Below, one piece after another: positions 34,143 through 43,358 of a stretch of DNA of 64,000 nucleotides (the stretch's first letter is position 1; every line of letters begins with the position of its first letter). Made by a program: the position numbers and the translations under genes. The stretch spans positions 992,001 to 1,056,000 of the forward strand of contig NZ_FQWQ01000001.1 of assembly GCF_900129725.1 (NCBI RefSeq). The letters run 5' to 3'. The stretch comes from Chryseolinea serpens. GTDB lineage: Bacteria > Bacteroidota > Bacteroidia > Cytophagales > Cyclobacteriaceae. A model generated the notes under the pieces. The model was not told the DNA's origin. It did not search any database and saw only the letters and a program-made list of their open reading frames with translations.

Positions 34143-36770
34143 TTATTCGTTTTTGAGGACTTCGGATGGGTTGGCGCGGGCCACCTTCAGGGTTTGGGAG
34201 CCGATCATGAGCAGCGCGATCACCGTGACGGACACGAGGCTGATCACCAGTTCCACATATCCCAAAGGCGGATGATACACAAAGTTGACCAGCACTACCC
34301 TGTCAAAAAGCAGATAGGTAAACGGCAACGCCACAGCGGCCGCCAGGAGCAACAGAAAGAGAAACCCCTTGCTCAACAGGTAGATCAACCGGCCCTCGCT
34401 GGCCCCCAGCACTTTGCGGATGCTGATCTCTTTCAAACGCGTTTCGGCGGTGAACACGACCATACCGAACAACCCCAGCGACGCAATGCACACCGCCAGG
34501 AAGGCCACGGTGCCGATCACTTTGATCATGGTGGCAAACATGCGGTAGGCTTCTTCGATCTGGTCGTCATAAAATTTCGCATCCAGGGGATGCACCTTGT
34601 CGACCTTTTGCCAGGCAGCTTCAATGCGGGCGCGCGTGGCGGGCCAATCATTCGTCGTCACCTTGACGTTGAGGTAGCCCCAGGGTTCGTGGGCGCTGTA
34701 GCGCAGGGCCATCGGTTCGATCGAATTTTCCACCGTGCCGTAATGAAAGTCCTTTACAACGCCTACAATGGCCAGCTTCTTTTCGTCGATCAGAATAATT
34801 TCTCCCAAAGCTTTGGCGGGATCCTGTGGCGAAATATTGAACCGTTTCAAAAGTTGCTCGTTCACCACGGCTTCGCTTTCCTCGGCACCATCCGGCAAGG
34901 CCTTCAGATTTTTTCCTGCCAGAAACGTATGCCCATGCAAAGGCAGGTATTGCTCGTCTACATAATTTAGCCACACGACGATGGAGTCGTTGAGGTCCTT
35001 GTATTTCATGCCGGCCCCTTGCAGGCTGCCCAGACTGGTCACGATCCGTGACACCGAAATGGCTCCTACTTCGGGCACCTCCGCCAATTCCTTTTTTATC
35101 AATTCTTCTTTGTTGTGTTGCAACCGTATGTTCAGGATGTGCGCCGTGTTAAAACCCAGGTCAAAGGTGAGAAAGCTTTTATACTGGTTGTACCCGATCA
35201 GCGTGGTGGTAATAAAAATCAACGAAAAACAATACTGGACAACGATCAACGCCTTTCGCAGGTTTACGTGCCGGAATACCTTCAACGCAGACGAACCCTT
35301 CAATACCTGTATGGCATTGATCTTCGAGAAGAACACCGCCGGCAACAGCCCCGAACCAAACCCCACGACAAGGGCCATCAGCACAAAGTAAAGCACCATG
35401 CGCGACGTGAGATCCAGCGACACCAGGTCCGACAAAAATCTATCCAGCGAAAGAAATTGTACACGAAGAAACAGGAACAACACCAACGCGATCGCCAAGG
35501 CCATCAGCGCAATGATCGTTGACTCCACAATGAATTGCCATCCTACCTGGTGTTTCAACGCTCCCATCACTTTCCGGATCCCCACCTCGCGCGTGCGGCG
35601 CATGGACCGGGCAATGGACAAGTTGGTGTAGTTAAAACCCGCCGAAAGAATGATGATGAACGCCAGTCCTTCGAAAAAATACAAAGCCACAGGACGCATC
35701 ACCGGGCCGATCTGGTTGCTCAGTTTCTTTCCCAGCACTATATTTTCTAAAGGTTGCAACTGCAGGGAGATCGTTCGATGTTCAATGCGGGCATTCTCAG
35801 CGGCACTTAGTTTATCCAGGTTTGCTTGGAATGCGGCAGGGTCGGAGTCTTTCGGGAGAAGCACGTAGGCACAAATGGAGTAAATGTTGGTCCACGTATT
35901 AAAGCTGCCACCCTCTTCCCGATGCTCTTTCGCCGACGAAAAGGAGACCAGCGCGTCGAATCGGAGATGCGAATTTTTCGGAACGTCTTTGACCACGCCG
36001 GTCACCACATAGTTTGTTGTGTCGAACACCACCGACTTTCCCAACACGTTCACATCGCCGAATAAAGTCTTGCACATTTTCTCTGAAAGGACCAGGGAGT
36101 AAGGTTCCTTCAGTGCCGTGGCCGGGTTGCCTTGCAGCAACGGAAAGGAAAAGATGTTAAAAAAATGTTCGTCGGCCCACACCGCGGACACCGGGATAAC
36201 GGACTCGCCTATCCTGGCGTCGCCGCTAAACCCATTCCGCACCAGCGTAAAGTCTTCTATACCGGAAAGGGAAGTATCCACTTTTTTTCCCGCAACAAGC
36301 GAGGTTGTTGCAAGATCCATCGCCGGCTCGCCAAGCCGCTGGTCGTGCGTGATCACCCTGTAAATGCGATCCTTCTTCGCATGAAAATCATCGAACGACA
36401 AAAGCTCGGTCACCAACGCGATCACCAGCAACCCCACCGACATGCTCACGGCCAGACCGGCAATGTTGATGAACGAGAACAACTTATGCCGCATCAAACT
36501 GCGGCCCGAGGTTTTAACGTAGCTTCCAATCATGATCCAATGCAGTAAGAGGTTTACAAATTCTGGTTTTCGTATCGTATACAACCTGAAAAACTTAAAC
36601 ACATCCGCGATGTAGATCCAACGCGCCCGCCTTGGCCCTTTGGCCACCACGTTACGTTCAAAATACTCGTTCAGGTCACCTTCCAGGTCTTCGGCCAACT
36701 CGGGCTTGCAGTACCAATGCAGTAGGCGTTGTGCCCAACGGGGTGGCCGCGTGTCGTTTATAGGCTTCAT
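34143..36770 (-). CDS. FtsX-type permease with N-terminal permease-prefix domain
   Basis: The 875-residue protein begins with a short prefix domain (about residues 9-70: PPRWAQRLLHWYCKPELAEDLEGDL...), characteristic of PadR-linked Bacteroidota permeases. A double MacB_PCD/FtsX layout follows: TM near residue 97-125 (MRHKLFSFINIAGLAVSMSVGLLVIALV), FtsX cores near 380-460 and 755-865 (ETRLKEISIRKVLGASEGRLIYLLS). Its start overlaps the stop of the PadR gene by 4 bp (ATGA), so translation is coupled. The fold suggests extrusion or membrane mechanotransmission; no ATPase is adjacent. The gene at 57249 is its closest paralog but lacks the prefix. Confidence 0.9.
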   Translation of the reverse strand: MKPINDTRPPRWAQRLLHWYCKPELAEDLEGDLNEYFERNVVAKGPRRARWIYIADVFKFFRLYTIRKPEFVNLLLHWIMIGSYVKTSGRSLMRHKLFSFINIAGLAVSMSVGLLVIALVTELLSFDDFHAKKDRIYRVITHDQRLGEPAMDLATTSLVAGKKVDTSLSGIEDFTLVRNGFSGDARIGESVIPVSAVWADEHFFNIFSFPLLQGNPATALKEPYSLVLSEKMCKTLFGDVNVLGKSVVFDTTNYVVTGVVKDVPKNSHLRFDALVSFSSAKEHREEGGSFNTWTNIYSICAYVLLPKDSDPAAFQANLDKLSAAENARIEHRTISLQLQPLENIVLGKKLSNQIGPVMRPVALYFFEGLAFIIILSAGFNYTNLSIARSMRRTREVGIRKVMGALKHQVGWQFIVESTIIALMALAIALVLFLFLRVQFLSLDRFLSDLVSLDLTSRMVLYFVLMALVVGFGSGLLPAVFFSKINAIQVLKGSSALKVFRHVNLRKALIVVQYCFSLIFITTTLIGYNQYKSFLTFDLGFNTAHILNIRLQHNKEELIKKELAEVPEVGAISVSRIVTSLGSLQGAGMKYKDLNDSIVVWLNYVDEQYLPLHGHTFLAGKNLKALPDGAEESEAVVNEQLLKRFNISPQDPAKALGEIILIDEKKLAIVGVVKDFHYGTVENSIEPMALRYSAHEPWGYLNVKVTTNDWPATRARIEAAWQKVDKVHPLDAKFYDDQIEEAYRMFATMIKVIGTVAFLAVCIASLGLFGMVVFTAETRLKEISIRKVLGASEGRLIYLLSKGFLFLLLLAAAVALPFTYLLFDRVVLVNFVYHPPLGYVELVISLVSVTVIALLMIGSQTLKVARANPSEVLKNE

Positions 36771-37099
36771 GCTTTTTTCAGGATCAGGTCAGGGATGCGG
36801 TTCCACAGTTCGTCGCGCACTTCTTTGGCTTTGATCAGCGCTGCCTTGCCGCCGTTGGTCACCGTGTAATAGCGTTTTCGTTTCCCTCCCCGCGTGCTGG
36901 TGGCTTCGCCCAATGTGCTTTTCACAAACCCCTTGTCCTCCAACCGGTTCAACACAGCATGCACCACACCCAGCTTCGCCGCGCGCCCCGCATGCTTCTC
37001 CAACTCGTCGCAAATGGCGACGCTGTAGGCATCGTTCACCAACGTGGCGATGGTGAGCAACACCAGTTCCTCAAACTCTCCCAGGTTTGTTCCTTTCAT
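36767..37099 (-). CDS. PadR family transcriptional regulator
   Basis: The 110-residue winged-helix protein shows the PadR pattern: GTNLGEFEELVLLTIATLVNDAYSVAICDELEKHAG, VVHAVLNRLEDKGFVKS and RGGKRKRYYTVTNGGKAAL (wing). These small PadR proteins are repressors that usually respond to membrane or drug stress and control the gene they overlap. Here that is the prefix-permease at 34143, with a 4-bp overlap. A pseudo-palindromic candidate operator is located 14 bp upstream of its start. The inducer is unknown. Confidence 0.93.
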   Translation of the reverse strand: MKGTNLGEFEELVLLTIATLVNDAYSVAICDELEKHAGRAAKLGVVHAVLNRLEDKGFVKSTLGEATSTRGGKRKRYYTVTNGGKAALIKAKEVRDELWNRIPDLILKKA

Positions 37100-37112
37100 G
37101 TCTGATGATTAA

Positions 37113-37130
37113 TTACGTAAATGTATGTAA
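37113..37130. promoter_or_regulatory. Candidate PadR operator
   Basis: TTACGTAAATGTATGTAA is an imperfect palindrome with 14 of 18 positions matching its reverse complement. It lies upstream of the PadR gene, in an AT-rich stretch likely to be its promoter. Autoregulation through this site is inferred. Confidence 0.5.
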
Positions 37131-37250
37131 AATAGTTTTAGTTTTGCAAGCAGGCGTTTTTGTAATTCTGAAAACAGATCCAGATCACCGTCCCGCACGA
37201 CCTTTTGGTTTTCTAAAACCGATGGGGAATTATGGTATTGAAGAAAAATA

Positions 37251-37375
37251 GCTGTACACCGATTCGAACGGTGTGACATAATCGGTTTTAGCCAGGCATA
37301 AACTACCCAGGTAGAGCGGTGGGATTCGAACCCATTCGACTATGGTTTTGCCATTAAACTAACAGCCGGCGCAAG
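37251..37375 (-). ncRNA. Two tRNA-like modules without anticodon arms
   Basis: On the minus strand two modules follow each other. Module 1 has TAGTTTAATGGCAAAAC (D-arm-like), a 10-nt spacer (CATAGTCGAA), then TGGGTTCGAATCCCA (T-arm-like). Module 2 has TAGTTTATGCCTGGCTAAAA (ending C), a 10-nt spacer (CGATTATGTC), then ACACCGTTCGAATCGGTGT. Both lack room for an anticodon arm by about 13 nt, and the shortfall is the same. GGCTGT before module 1 can pair with ACAGCT after module 2. They could be decayed tRNAs or a dedicated tRNA-like RNA; neither module is a functional tRNA as it stands. Confidence 0.5.
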
Positions 37376-37397
37376 ATACAAAATGGTGTGTCTGCAA

Positions 37398-38185
37398 CCC
37401 ATAGAAGTACTGCTGCACGTTCGGAAAAAAGCACGTCGTTCCGCAGGCACAAGTTTCATCGATCTTCGCACTGGACCAAGGAACCCCGTGGATAGCGCGT
37501 TGAATCTGTGTGGTGATGCATTTGACGCGGACGGGGCGCATTCGGTGTTGGCCGAGTTCTTTTTTACGGAAGCACTTCGCACGTTCGACAAAGGACGTCG
37601 TTCCGCAGGCACGCACGTCCTCTGGCTTCACACGTTTTCAAGGAACCCCGTGGAAAGCTCACTGGATCTGTGCTGCATTTGAAGGGGGCGGGCTGCATTC
37701 GGTGTTGGCCAGGTTTCGTTTATTCTGTGCGAAGCTTAGCCACGTCCACCGCATTCGAAACTCGGGATGTCTTGAACTGCTGACGTAGGTTTTTAGAAAA
37801 CTTGTGCCTGCGACATGACGTGCGGTTCGGCGCACATTGGATGTGTGGCGATGCATTTGAAGCGGGCGGGGCGCATTCGGTGTTTGCCTGGTTTCGTTTT
37901 ATTCCGAGCGAAGCTTATCCACGTTCACTGCATTCGAAACCCGGGATGTCTTGAACTGCTGACGTAGGTTTTTAGAAAACTTGTGCCTGCGACATGACGT
38001 GCGGTTCGGCGCACATTAGATGTGTGGCGATGCATTTGAAGCGGGCGGGGCGCATTCGGTGTTTGCCTGGTTTCGTTTTATTCAGTGCGAAACTTTTCCA
38101 GGTTCACTGCATTCGAAACTCGGGATGTCTTGAACTACTGGAGTAGGTCCTTATGCAACTTGTGCCTGCGACATGACGTGGGTCT
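37398..38185. repeat. Tandem array of 157/179-bp units with inverted cores
   Basis: The array has two unit types. Type A starts near 37398 and 37568 and contains GTCGTTCCGCAGGCAC, followed by GGAACCCCGTGGA. Type B units are offset by 178 and 179 bp (anchors GAAG at 37681, 37859 and 38038) and contain CTTGTGCCTGCGACATGACG. The type A core is the reverse complement of the type B core. All share GATGCATTTG followed by GGGCGCATTCGGTGTT. No protein-coding frame with a family signature was found. Confidence 0.85.
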
Positions 38186-38191
38186 CGCTCG

Positions 38192-40678
38192 TTATCTGCC
38201 AATAACAGGATCCGTGAACCCATCCACACCCGTCTCCACACGACCGGCAAAGCGGCGTTCAAACGAGGGTGTTTCTTTCACGATCACACCAAAGTCATAC
38301 CAGCCGTAAGTCTTTTCAAGCTCGACCACCACCGTGGCCTTCCCTCCTGCCGCCACCGTCTTGGCTTGGGAGCCATAGGCATAGGACAGGTCTTTTATCT
38401 CGACGGTGTAGGCGCTCTTTGTGTTTTTGTTTACCAGCATCACGTCCACATTTCCCGTAAAGTCTTTCCCTTTCTTCGAATACTCGACGGTGATCTCCAG
38501 GGCCGGGTCTTGCGCGTCGCCGGCGAACACTCTGTAGAAGCCGTTCGGGCCGTATACCTGGAAATGGTAATGACCCTTGTCAAAGTCGGTTAGCGGCCAG
38601 GTGTCGGCCACGCTCTTGCCGGCGGCTACGGCGTAGTCGCGGACGTGATAGGTTTTGCCGTGGGCATAGACATGGAAGGGGGCGCCGGCGGTGGCTTCGC
38701 CGAATTTTTCTTTGCGCGACTCCAGCGTGATGCCAAAGCTTTTTTTGTCGACGCTGATCTTGCCCTGCGCATAGAGCTGGTAGGGTAACGCCCGCGATAG
38801 GCGCATGCCCTTTTCTTGTTGCGGCATGTAGGGGCTGGCAGCGCTCTGATTTATTTTTTCAATCTCTTCGGCATTCAGTTTTTGATAGCCGGTGGGGAGG
38901 CCTTTGAATTGTGCTTTGTGAATGCCTTCCAAAAACGATTCCTTGTCCACAAAGGGTGGCAGGGTGACATTCTCTCCATTGTAGGGCGTGAACACTGAAC
39001 TCAGGTCGCCGCAAACGGCCCGGCGCCAGGCGGTGATGTTGGTCTCGGTAATTTTCTTTCCCGTCTTGTGCGACAGGAATTTTTCCAGGAATTGCAGGAT
39101 CGAGGTGTGGTCGAACACTTGCGAGCACACCGCTCCTCCCCGGCTCCAGGGCGAGGCAATCACCAGCGGCACGCGGAATCCCAGGCCAATGGAACTTTCG
39201 CGGCTGTCGTTGGCGGGCCGGTGTTTCAATTCCTGTGTCATCGTCACATACTCGGTCGCGGCGTCGATGCCGGGCGACATCTTGCCGGTGTTGGGTTTGG
39301 TCGGGTGTGGCGGCACAAACGGTGGCACGTGATCATAGTAGCCATCGTTCTCGTCATAGCACAAAATGAAAATGGTCTTCTTCCATACTTCCGGATTCTT
39401 GGTAAGGATATCGATCGACTCCGACAAATACCAGGATCCATACCACGGTGCTCCCGGGTGGTCCGAAAAATTCGTCGGTGCCACCAGCCACGACACGGTG
39501 GGCAGGGTGCCATTCTTTACGTCGGCACGGAACTGGTGCAACACATCCCCTTTGGGAACCTGCATCTCGCGCACTTCGTTGCCATCGGCATATTTTACTT
39601 TCTCGAGGGTGTGGTAGTCGGGGTCGCCAACGTTGGTGGTGAAGGCTTTGCGATGAAGGCTTTTTTCGCGTTCAGGAATTTTGGCAAAGGCTTCGGGTGT
39701 CAGCGTCTTCTGGTCCTCGCGGTAGCGTGCCAGCATTTGCTTGCCCTCGGCGATCTGTCCCGAAAGTTTTTTTGCTTCGTCGCCCGACAAGCCCGTTAGT
39801 TTTTTTTCGGCCTCCGCGATATCGTGCGTAATTTTTTCAATGGCGTCGGGCAGGTGTTTGATGTAGGCGGGGTGGAATTTCACATGGTATTGGGTGAACC
39901 ATTCGATCGGGTTGTCGCTGAAATTCGCCAACCAATCATCTTGCTCGCCTTCAAAACCTACGCCCACATTGATTTCGTTCTGGTAGATCTTCCACGAGAT
40001 GCCGTTGTCTTCCAGGCGCTCGGGAAAGGTAGTCCAACTGGCCGGCACGTCATAGTCGAGCTCTTCGTTACGTACGCGCGCAAAGGCCTGGGCATGTTCG
40101 CGGATGGTGCCTGTCCAGAGGTAAAGCCGGTTTGGGGTGGTGCCGGTGAGCGACGAGCAGAAGTTCTGGTCGCAAACCGTGAAGGCATCGGCCAAGGCAT
40201 AATAGAACGGGATGTCTTCGCGCGTATAATGGCCCATGGTGAGGGGCATGTCGGCGTATTCTTTGTGACCCGAAGGTTTGGCCTGCAGCCATTGGTCGTA
40301 TTTGCCGCCGTTGCGGGCATCTACTTGGTTGGTCCAGCTGTGGGGCAGCGAACCCATCCAGGTTGACTTGGTGTCTTTTATGTTGAGGCGGAAGGGTGCA
40401 TACGTTTCGCCGGCCGCATTGGTCTGGAGCCATGCTTTGTTGCCGTTGGGCAGGCGGATCGTGCGGGGATCTTCAAAACCCCTCACACCCTGCAAGGTGC
40501 CGTAGCAATGGTCGAACGAGCGGTTTTCCTGCATGAGGATCACAATGTGCTCGGCGTCGAGGTAGGTCGTGCCGGGTGCGGGGTTGATGGCGAATGCTTT
40601 TTGGATCGACGGCGGCAATGTCCCGGCGACGGCCGAGAGCATGGCTACTTTTTTGAGAAAATCACGACGGGTTTCCAT
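38192..40678 (-). CDS. Phosphocholine-type phospholipase C (Tat-exported)
   Basis: The protein is 828 residues from the ATG at 40678; the frame to 40741 lacks conserved sequence. The N-terminus METRRDFLKK is a twin-arginine signal. The catalytic phosphoesterase domain begins with AEHIVILMQENRSFDHCYG (residues 43-60) and includes FCSSLTGTTPNRLYLWTGT, WLVAPTNFSDHPGAPW and FILCYDENDGYYDHVPPF. Two C-terminal domains (about 640-830) match the PLC-associated DUF756 type. The family hydrolyses phosphatidylcholine or sphingomyelin, releasing phosphocholine. It is monocistronic, directly beyond the tandem array. Hydrolysis of choline lipids suggests nutrition or interaction with eukaryotes; this is inference. 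Confidence 0.93.
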   Translation of the reverse strand: METRRDFLKKVAMLSAVAGTLPPSIQKAFAINPAPGTTYLDAEHIVILMQENRSFDHCYGTLQGVRGFEDPRTIRLPNGNKAWLQTNAAGETYAPFRLNIKDTKSTWMGSLPHSWTNQVDARNGGKYDQWLQAKPSGHKEYADMPLTMGHYTREDIPFYYALADAFTVCDQNFCSSLTGTTPNRLYLWTGTIREHAQAFARVRNEELDYDVPASWTTFPERLEDNGISWKIYQNEINVGVGFEGEQDDWLANFSDNPIEWFTQYHVKFHPAYIKHLPDAIEKITHDIAEAEKKLTGLSGDEAKKLSGQIAEGKQMLARYREDQKTLTPEAFAKIPEREKSLHRKAFTTNVGDPDYHTLEKVKYADGNEVREMQVPKGDVLHQFRADVKNGTLPTVSWLVAPTNFSDHPGAPWYGSWYLSESIDILTKNPEVWKKTIFILCYDENDGYYDHVPPFVPPHPTKPNTGKMSPGIDAATEYVTMTQELKHRPANDSRESSIGLGFRVPLVIASPWSRGGAVCSQVFDHTSILQFLEKFLSHKTGKKITETNITAWRRAVCGDLSSVFTPYNGENVTLPPFVDKESFLEGIHKAQFKGLPTGYQKLNAEEIEKINQSAASPYMPQQEKGMRLSRALPYQLYAQGKISVDKKSFGITLESRKEKFGEATAGAPFHVYAHGKTYHVRDYAVAAGKSVADTWPLTDFDKGHYHFQVYGPNGFYRVFAGDAQDPALEITVEYSKKGKDFTGNVDVMLVNKNTKSAYTVEIKDLSYAYGSQAKTVAAGGKATVVVELEKTYGWYDFGVIVKETPSFERRFAGRVETGVDGFTDPVIGR

Positions 40679-40819
40679 GTGGAATGAGGGGGATATGGTG
40701 TTGGTGCCTAAAAATAATGCAATCCTCCGGATGACTACCATGCCGGCGGTGGAATTAAAGATAGTTTAACGTTTGGTTAAAAGTCTATAACCCGACGGTC
40801 ATGTTTTTACCGGGGTGCC

Positions 40820-40848
40820 CCTCCTACGCTGAGGCTTCCGCGGCGGGC
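40820..40848. repeat. Copy of the dispersed GC-rich element
   Basis: CTCCTACGCTGAGGCTTCCG, continuing CGGCGGGC, is a diverged copy of the element at 21553, in the same orientation as that arm. It lies between the phospholipase and metalloprotease genes. Confidence 0.5.
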
Positions 40849-40883
40849 AAGCAGTCAGGCGGAAAGAAAAAAAATATGACGGA

Positions 40884-43358
40884 TCAGCGATGTTTGTCGG
40901 CTAGGGCTACGGTGATTTTGTTGTCGATGTAGCGGAGGTGGTAGATGCTCATGACGTCTTTGATTTTGAGCATCCCTTTTTTGATGTGTTGCTGGATCTC
41001 TCCCAATTTAATAATGATGATGGGGGCTACGTCGCGATACTCCCGGTCGGAGCGCGTGGACGTGGCCAACTCCAGCAGGCGGTCTATATAGGAGCGCTGC
41101 AGGTTGCGGCGGTAGAGGCTGATGCTCTCGAACGTGGTCAGCTCGGTCCACATGCCTTCGTCGAGGTCGTCGAGGAAATCGATGAGCTGGTAAGCACGGG
41201 GGCCATAGGTCGCCTGCGAGGTCACGATCTTCGAGAGGTTCGAGCTGCTGAGCAAGCCCGACAGCACCATGTCCTGCGAGCGGCTGACGATGGTGGTGGG
41301 CGATTGGCCGGTCCGGGTGAGGATGGCCGTGTCCAGCAACCAGGTAGGTGTTTTAAAAACCTGTCGCGCCAGGAAGTCCATCGCGTCGCGTTGCATTTCC
41401 ACGGGCACGGTCTCGTAGACTGGCCCGGGTTGGTCCATGGATTTCAGGGTTTCGTATTCGCCGCCGATGTAGGTCATGGCGTGGCCCAGGTAATAATCGA
41501 ATTGATTGGTCAGGGCGGTGTACATGCGCTGCAAACTCCGGTAACCTTCGTGGGGCTGGTAGGTCCATTGGATCAGGTTGGGCACTACGCGTTGCAAATT
41601 CCGGATGCCGTATTCCCCGGCCTTCATGGCGTTGTCGCCCACGTCTTCGGTTTGGGAGCGTGGATCGCCCGTGGCAAATTCGGACCCGAAGCGCAGTTTG
41701 TCATTGCGCAGCCTTTCGTTGGCCCAACTGTTCAGGATGGGCAGTTCTTCGTCGGCGGTCTTGGCCTGGGGAAACCAACGGTAGCCCCACTCGATGGCCC
41801 ACAGGTCGTATACGCCAATGCGCGAGATCAGGCCTCTCTCCCCTACGCTGTCCTGGGGTTGCGCCACATAGTTAAAGCGCGCATAGTCCATGATCGACGG
41901 CGTGTGACCGTTGGCTGCCAGCCATTCGCGGTCGCGAAGTTTCTCCACGGGCACGGACGCACTCGCTCCAAAATTGTGTGTGAGCCCCAGCGAGTGGCCC
42001 ACTTCGTGCGACGCCACCGAGCGGATCAGTTGTCCCATGAGGTCGTCGTCGAACTTCATCTTCTGGGCGCGCGGATCGTTGGGTCCGCACTGGATCATAT
42101 ACCACTCTTGTAAGATGGACATCAGGTTGTGATACCAGTTGATGTGACTTTCCAGGATCTCGCCACTCCGCGGATCGGTGATGATCGGCCCCGCCGCATT
42201 GGCAAACGACGACGGCTTATACACAATGGCCGAGTGCCGGGAATCCTCCAGGCTCCAGTTGGGATTGTCTTTGGCATTTGGTGCCTCCAACGCGATGATG
42301 GCATTTTTGAATCCCGCTTTCTCAAAGGCCGGCCGCCAGTCGTTCACCCCTTTGATGAGATAGGGCACCCACACTTTTGGTGTAGCCGGGTCGATGTAGT
42401 AGATGATGGGCTTTTGGGGTTCCACCAATTGGCCATCCATGTATTTCTGCACGTCTTCCGGTTTGGGCTCCAGCCGCCACCGCTTGATGTAGTTCACCAC
42501 CTTGACGCCTTGCGGGTTGGCGTCGTAGTCGGTGTAGCGTTCGGAGAAATAGCCGATGCGGCGATCGGAGAAGCGCTTGCGCATGGGCTTCCGGGGAAGC
42601 AACACGACCGAGGTGTTTAGTTCGAGTGTGAAGTTATTGTCGGTGGCGTTGTTCACATATGTTTTTATGGTGCGGATCTCCAGGTTGAGGGGAAACGCAT
42701 TCACGTCTTTGATATAGCTGGTGTTGCTTTGCAGGCTGCCCACCCGCATGGTCTTCTTGGTGGCGGAGTTAAAAAAGAAAATGTCATTGTCTCCGTTGAT
42801 GTAGTCCGTGACATCGATCACACTGCTCCGGTTGCCCGGACCATAGGCGCCGATACCGAAGGCTGCCACCAGGGGTTGCAGGTTCGAGCGCACCACGGCG
42901 TTGTACATGGCGTCGGTGGTGTCGCCGGCGTTCTCCTCGAAAGTGATGCGGCGCAGGAACAACTTATGACTGGGTCCTTTCTCGAAGCGGATCACGGTGT
43001 TGTTCACCTGGTCGCCGGCATACCCGGTGTATTCCGGCCGAATCCCCGCGGCACCTTGTGCAATGCGGCAGACGATCAGCAAGTCGCGCCCCAACAAACT
43101 GTCGGGAATTTCGAAGTAATAGTTATTATCGGTTTTGTGGATGGTAAAAATGCCCTTGCGTGTCTCGGTGTTGGCCTTCACAATGTTGCCATAGCTGCGT
43201 GGCGACGACGATTGATCATTGGCGGCGGGCACCGAGACTGGTGATTCTTTTTTGGTGGTGTCCTGGGGGGGCACGATGGTCGTCGTTCCCACCGGCAACT
43301 GGGCGTATGCATGAACGGTGGCGCATAGGATCAAAAACAAACAAAAGCGAATACCCAT
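40884..43358 (-). CDS. Secreted zinc metalloprotease, DUF5117/DUF5118-type
   Basis: The protein is 824 residues from the ATG at 43358 (a TTG at 43364 is also possible). It has a signal peptide (to about residue 20), then an N-terminal domain (KGIFTIHKTDNNYYFEIPDSLLGRDLLIVCRIAQG) and the DUF5117-like block (ALEAPNAKDNPNWSLEDSRHSAIVYKPSSFANAAG). The metzincin motif is VASHEVGHSLGLTHNFGAS at about residues 447-465, with HEVGH...LTH as zinc ligands and Glu as base. A C-terminal region of helices follows (about 590-820). The protein is periplasmic or secreted. The substrate is unknown; members are widespread in Bacteroidota. Confidence 0.92.
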   Translation of the reverse strand: MGIRFCLFLILCATVHAYAQLPVGTTTIVPPQDTTKKESPVSVPAANDQSSSPRSYGNIVKANTETRKGIFTIHKTDNNYYFEIPDSLLGRDLLIVCRIAQGAAGIRPEYTGYAGDQVNNTVIRFEKGPSHKLFLRRITFEENAGDTTDAMYNAVVRSNLQPLVAAFGIGAYGPGNRSSVIDVTDYINGDNDIFFFNSATKKTMRVGSLQSNTSYIKDVNAFPLNLEIRTIKTYVNNATDNNFTLELNTSVVLLPRKPMRKRFSDRRIGYFSERYTDYDANPQGVKVVNYIKRWRLEPKPEDVQKYMDGQLVEPQKPIIYYIDPATPKVWVPYLIKGVNDWRPAFEKAGFKNAIIALEAPNAKDNPNWSLEDSRHSAIVYKPSSFANAAGPIITDPRSGEILESHINWYHNLMSILQEWYMIQCGPNDPRAQKMKFDDDLMGQLIRSVASHEVGHSLGLTHNFGASASVPVEKLRDREWLAANGHTPSIMDYARFNYVAQPQDSVGERGLISRIGVYDLWAIEWGYRWFPQAKTADEELPILNSWANERLRNDKLRFGSEFATGDPRSQTEDVGDNAMKAGEYGIRNLQRVVPNLIQWTYQPHEGYRSLQRMYTALTNQFDYYLGHAMTYIGGEYETLKSMDQPGPVYETVPVEMQRDAMDFLARQVFKTPTWLLDTAILTRTGQSPTTIVSRSQDMVLSGLLSSSNLSKIVTSQATYGPRAYQLIDFLDDLDEGMWTELTTFESISLYRRNLQRSYIDRLLELATSTRSDREYRDVAPIIIIKLGEIQQHIKKGMLKIKDVMSIYHLRYIDNKITVALADKHR

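Noticed and set aside
37251-37375. Functional tRNA gene
   Set aside because: There is no room for an anticodon arm and the local acceptor stems do not pair, so it is reported only as tRNA-like.
37383-37788. Open frames of 90-99 codons in the tandem array
   Set aside because: They repeat with the array units, have no family pattern and appear on both strands.
37398-38185. CRISPR array
   Set aside because: The units are 157-179 bp long with long shared segments. There are no 24-48 bp repeats separated by unique spacers and no cas genes nearby.
40938-42113. 391-codon frame opposite the metalloprotease
   Set aside because: Antisense shadow; the minus-strand frame has the HEVGH zinc motif.
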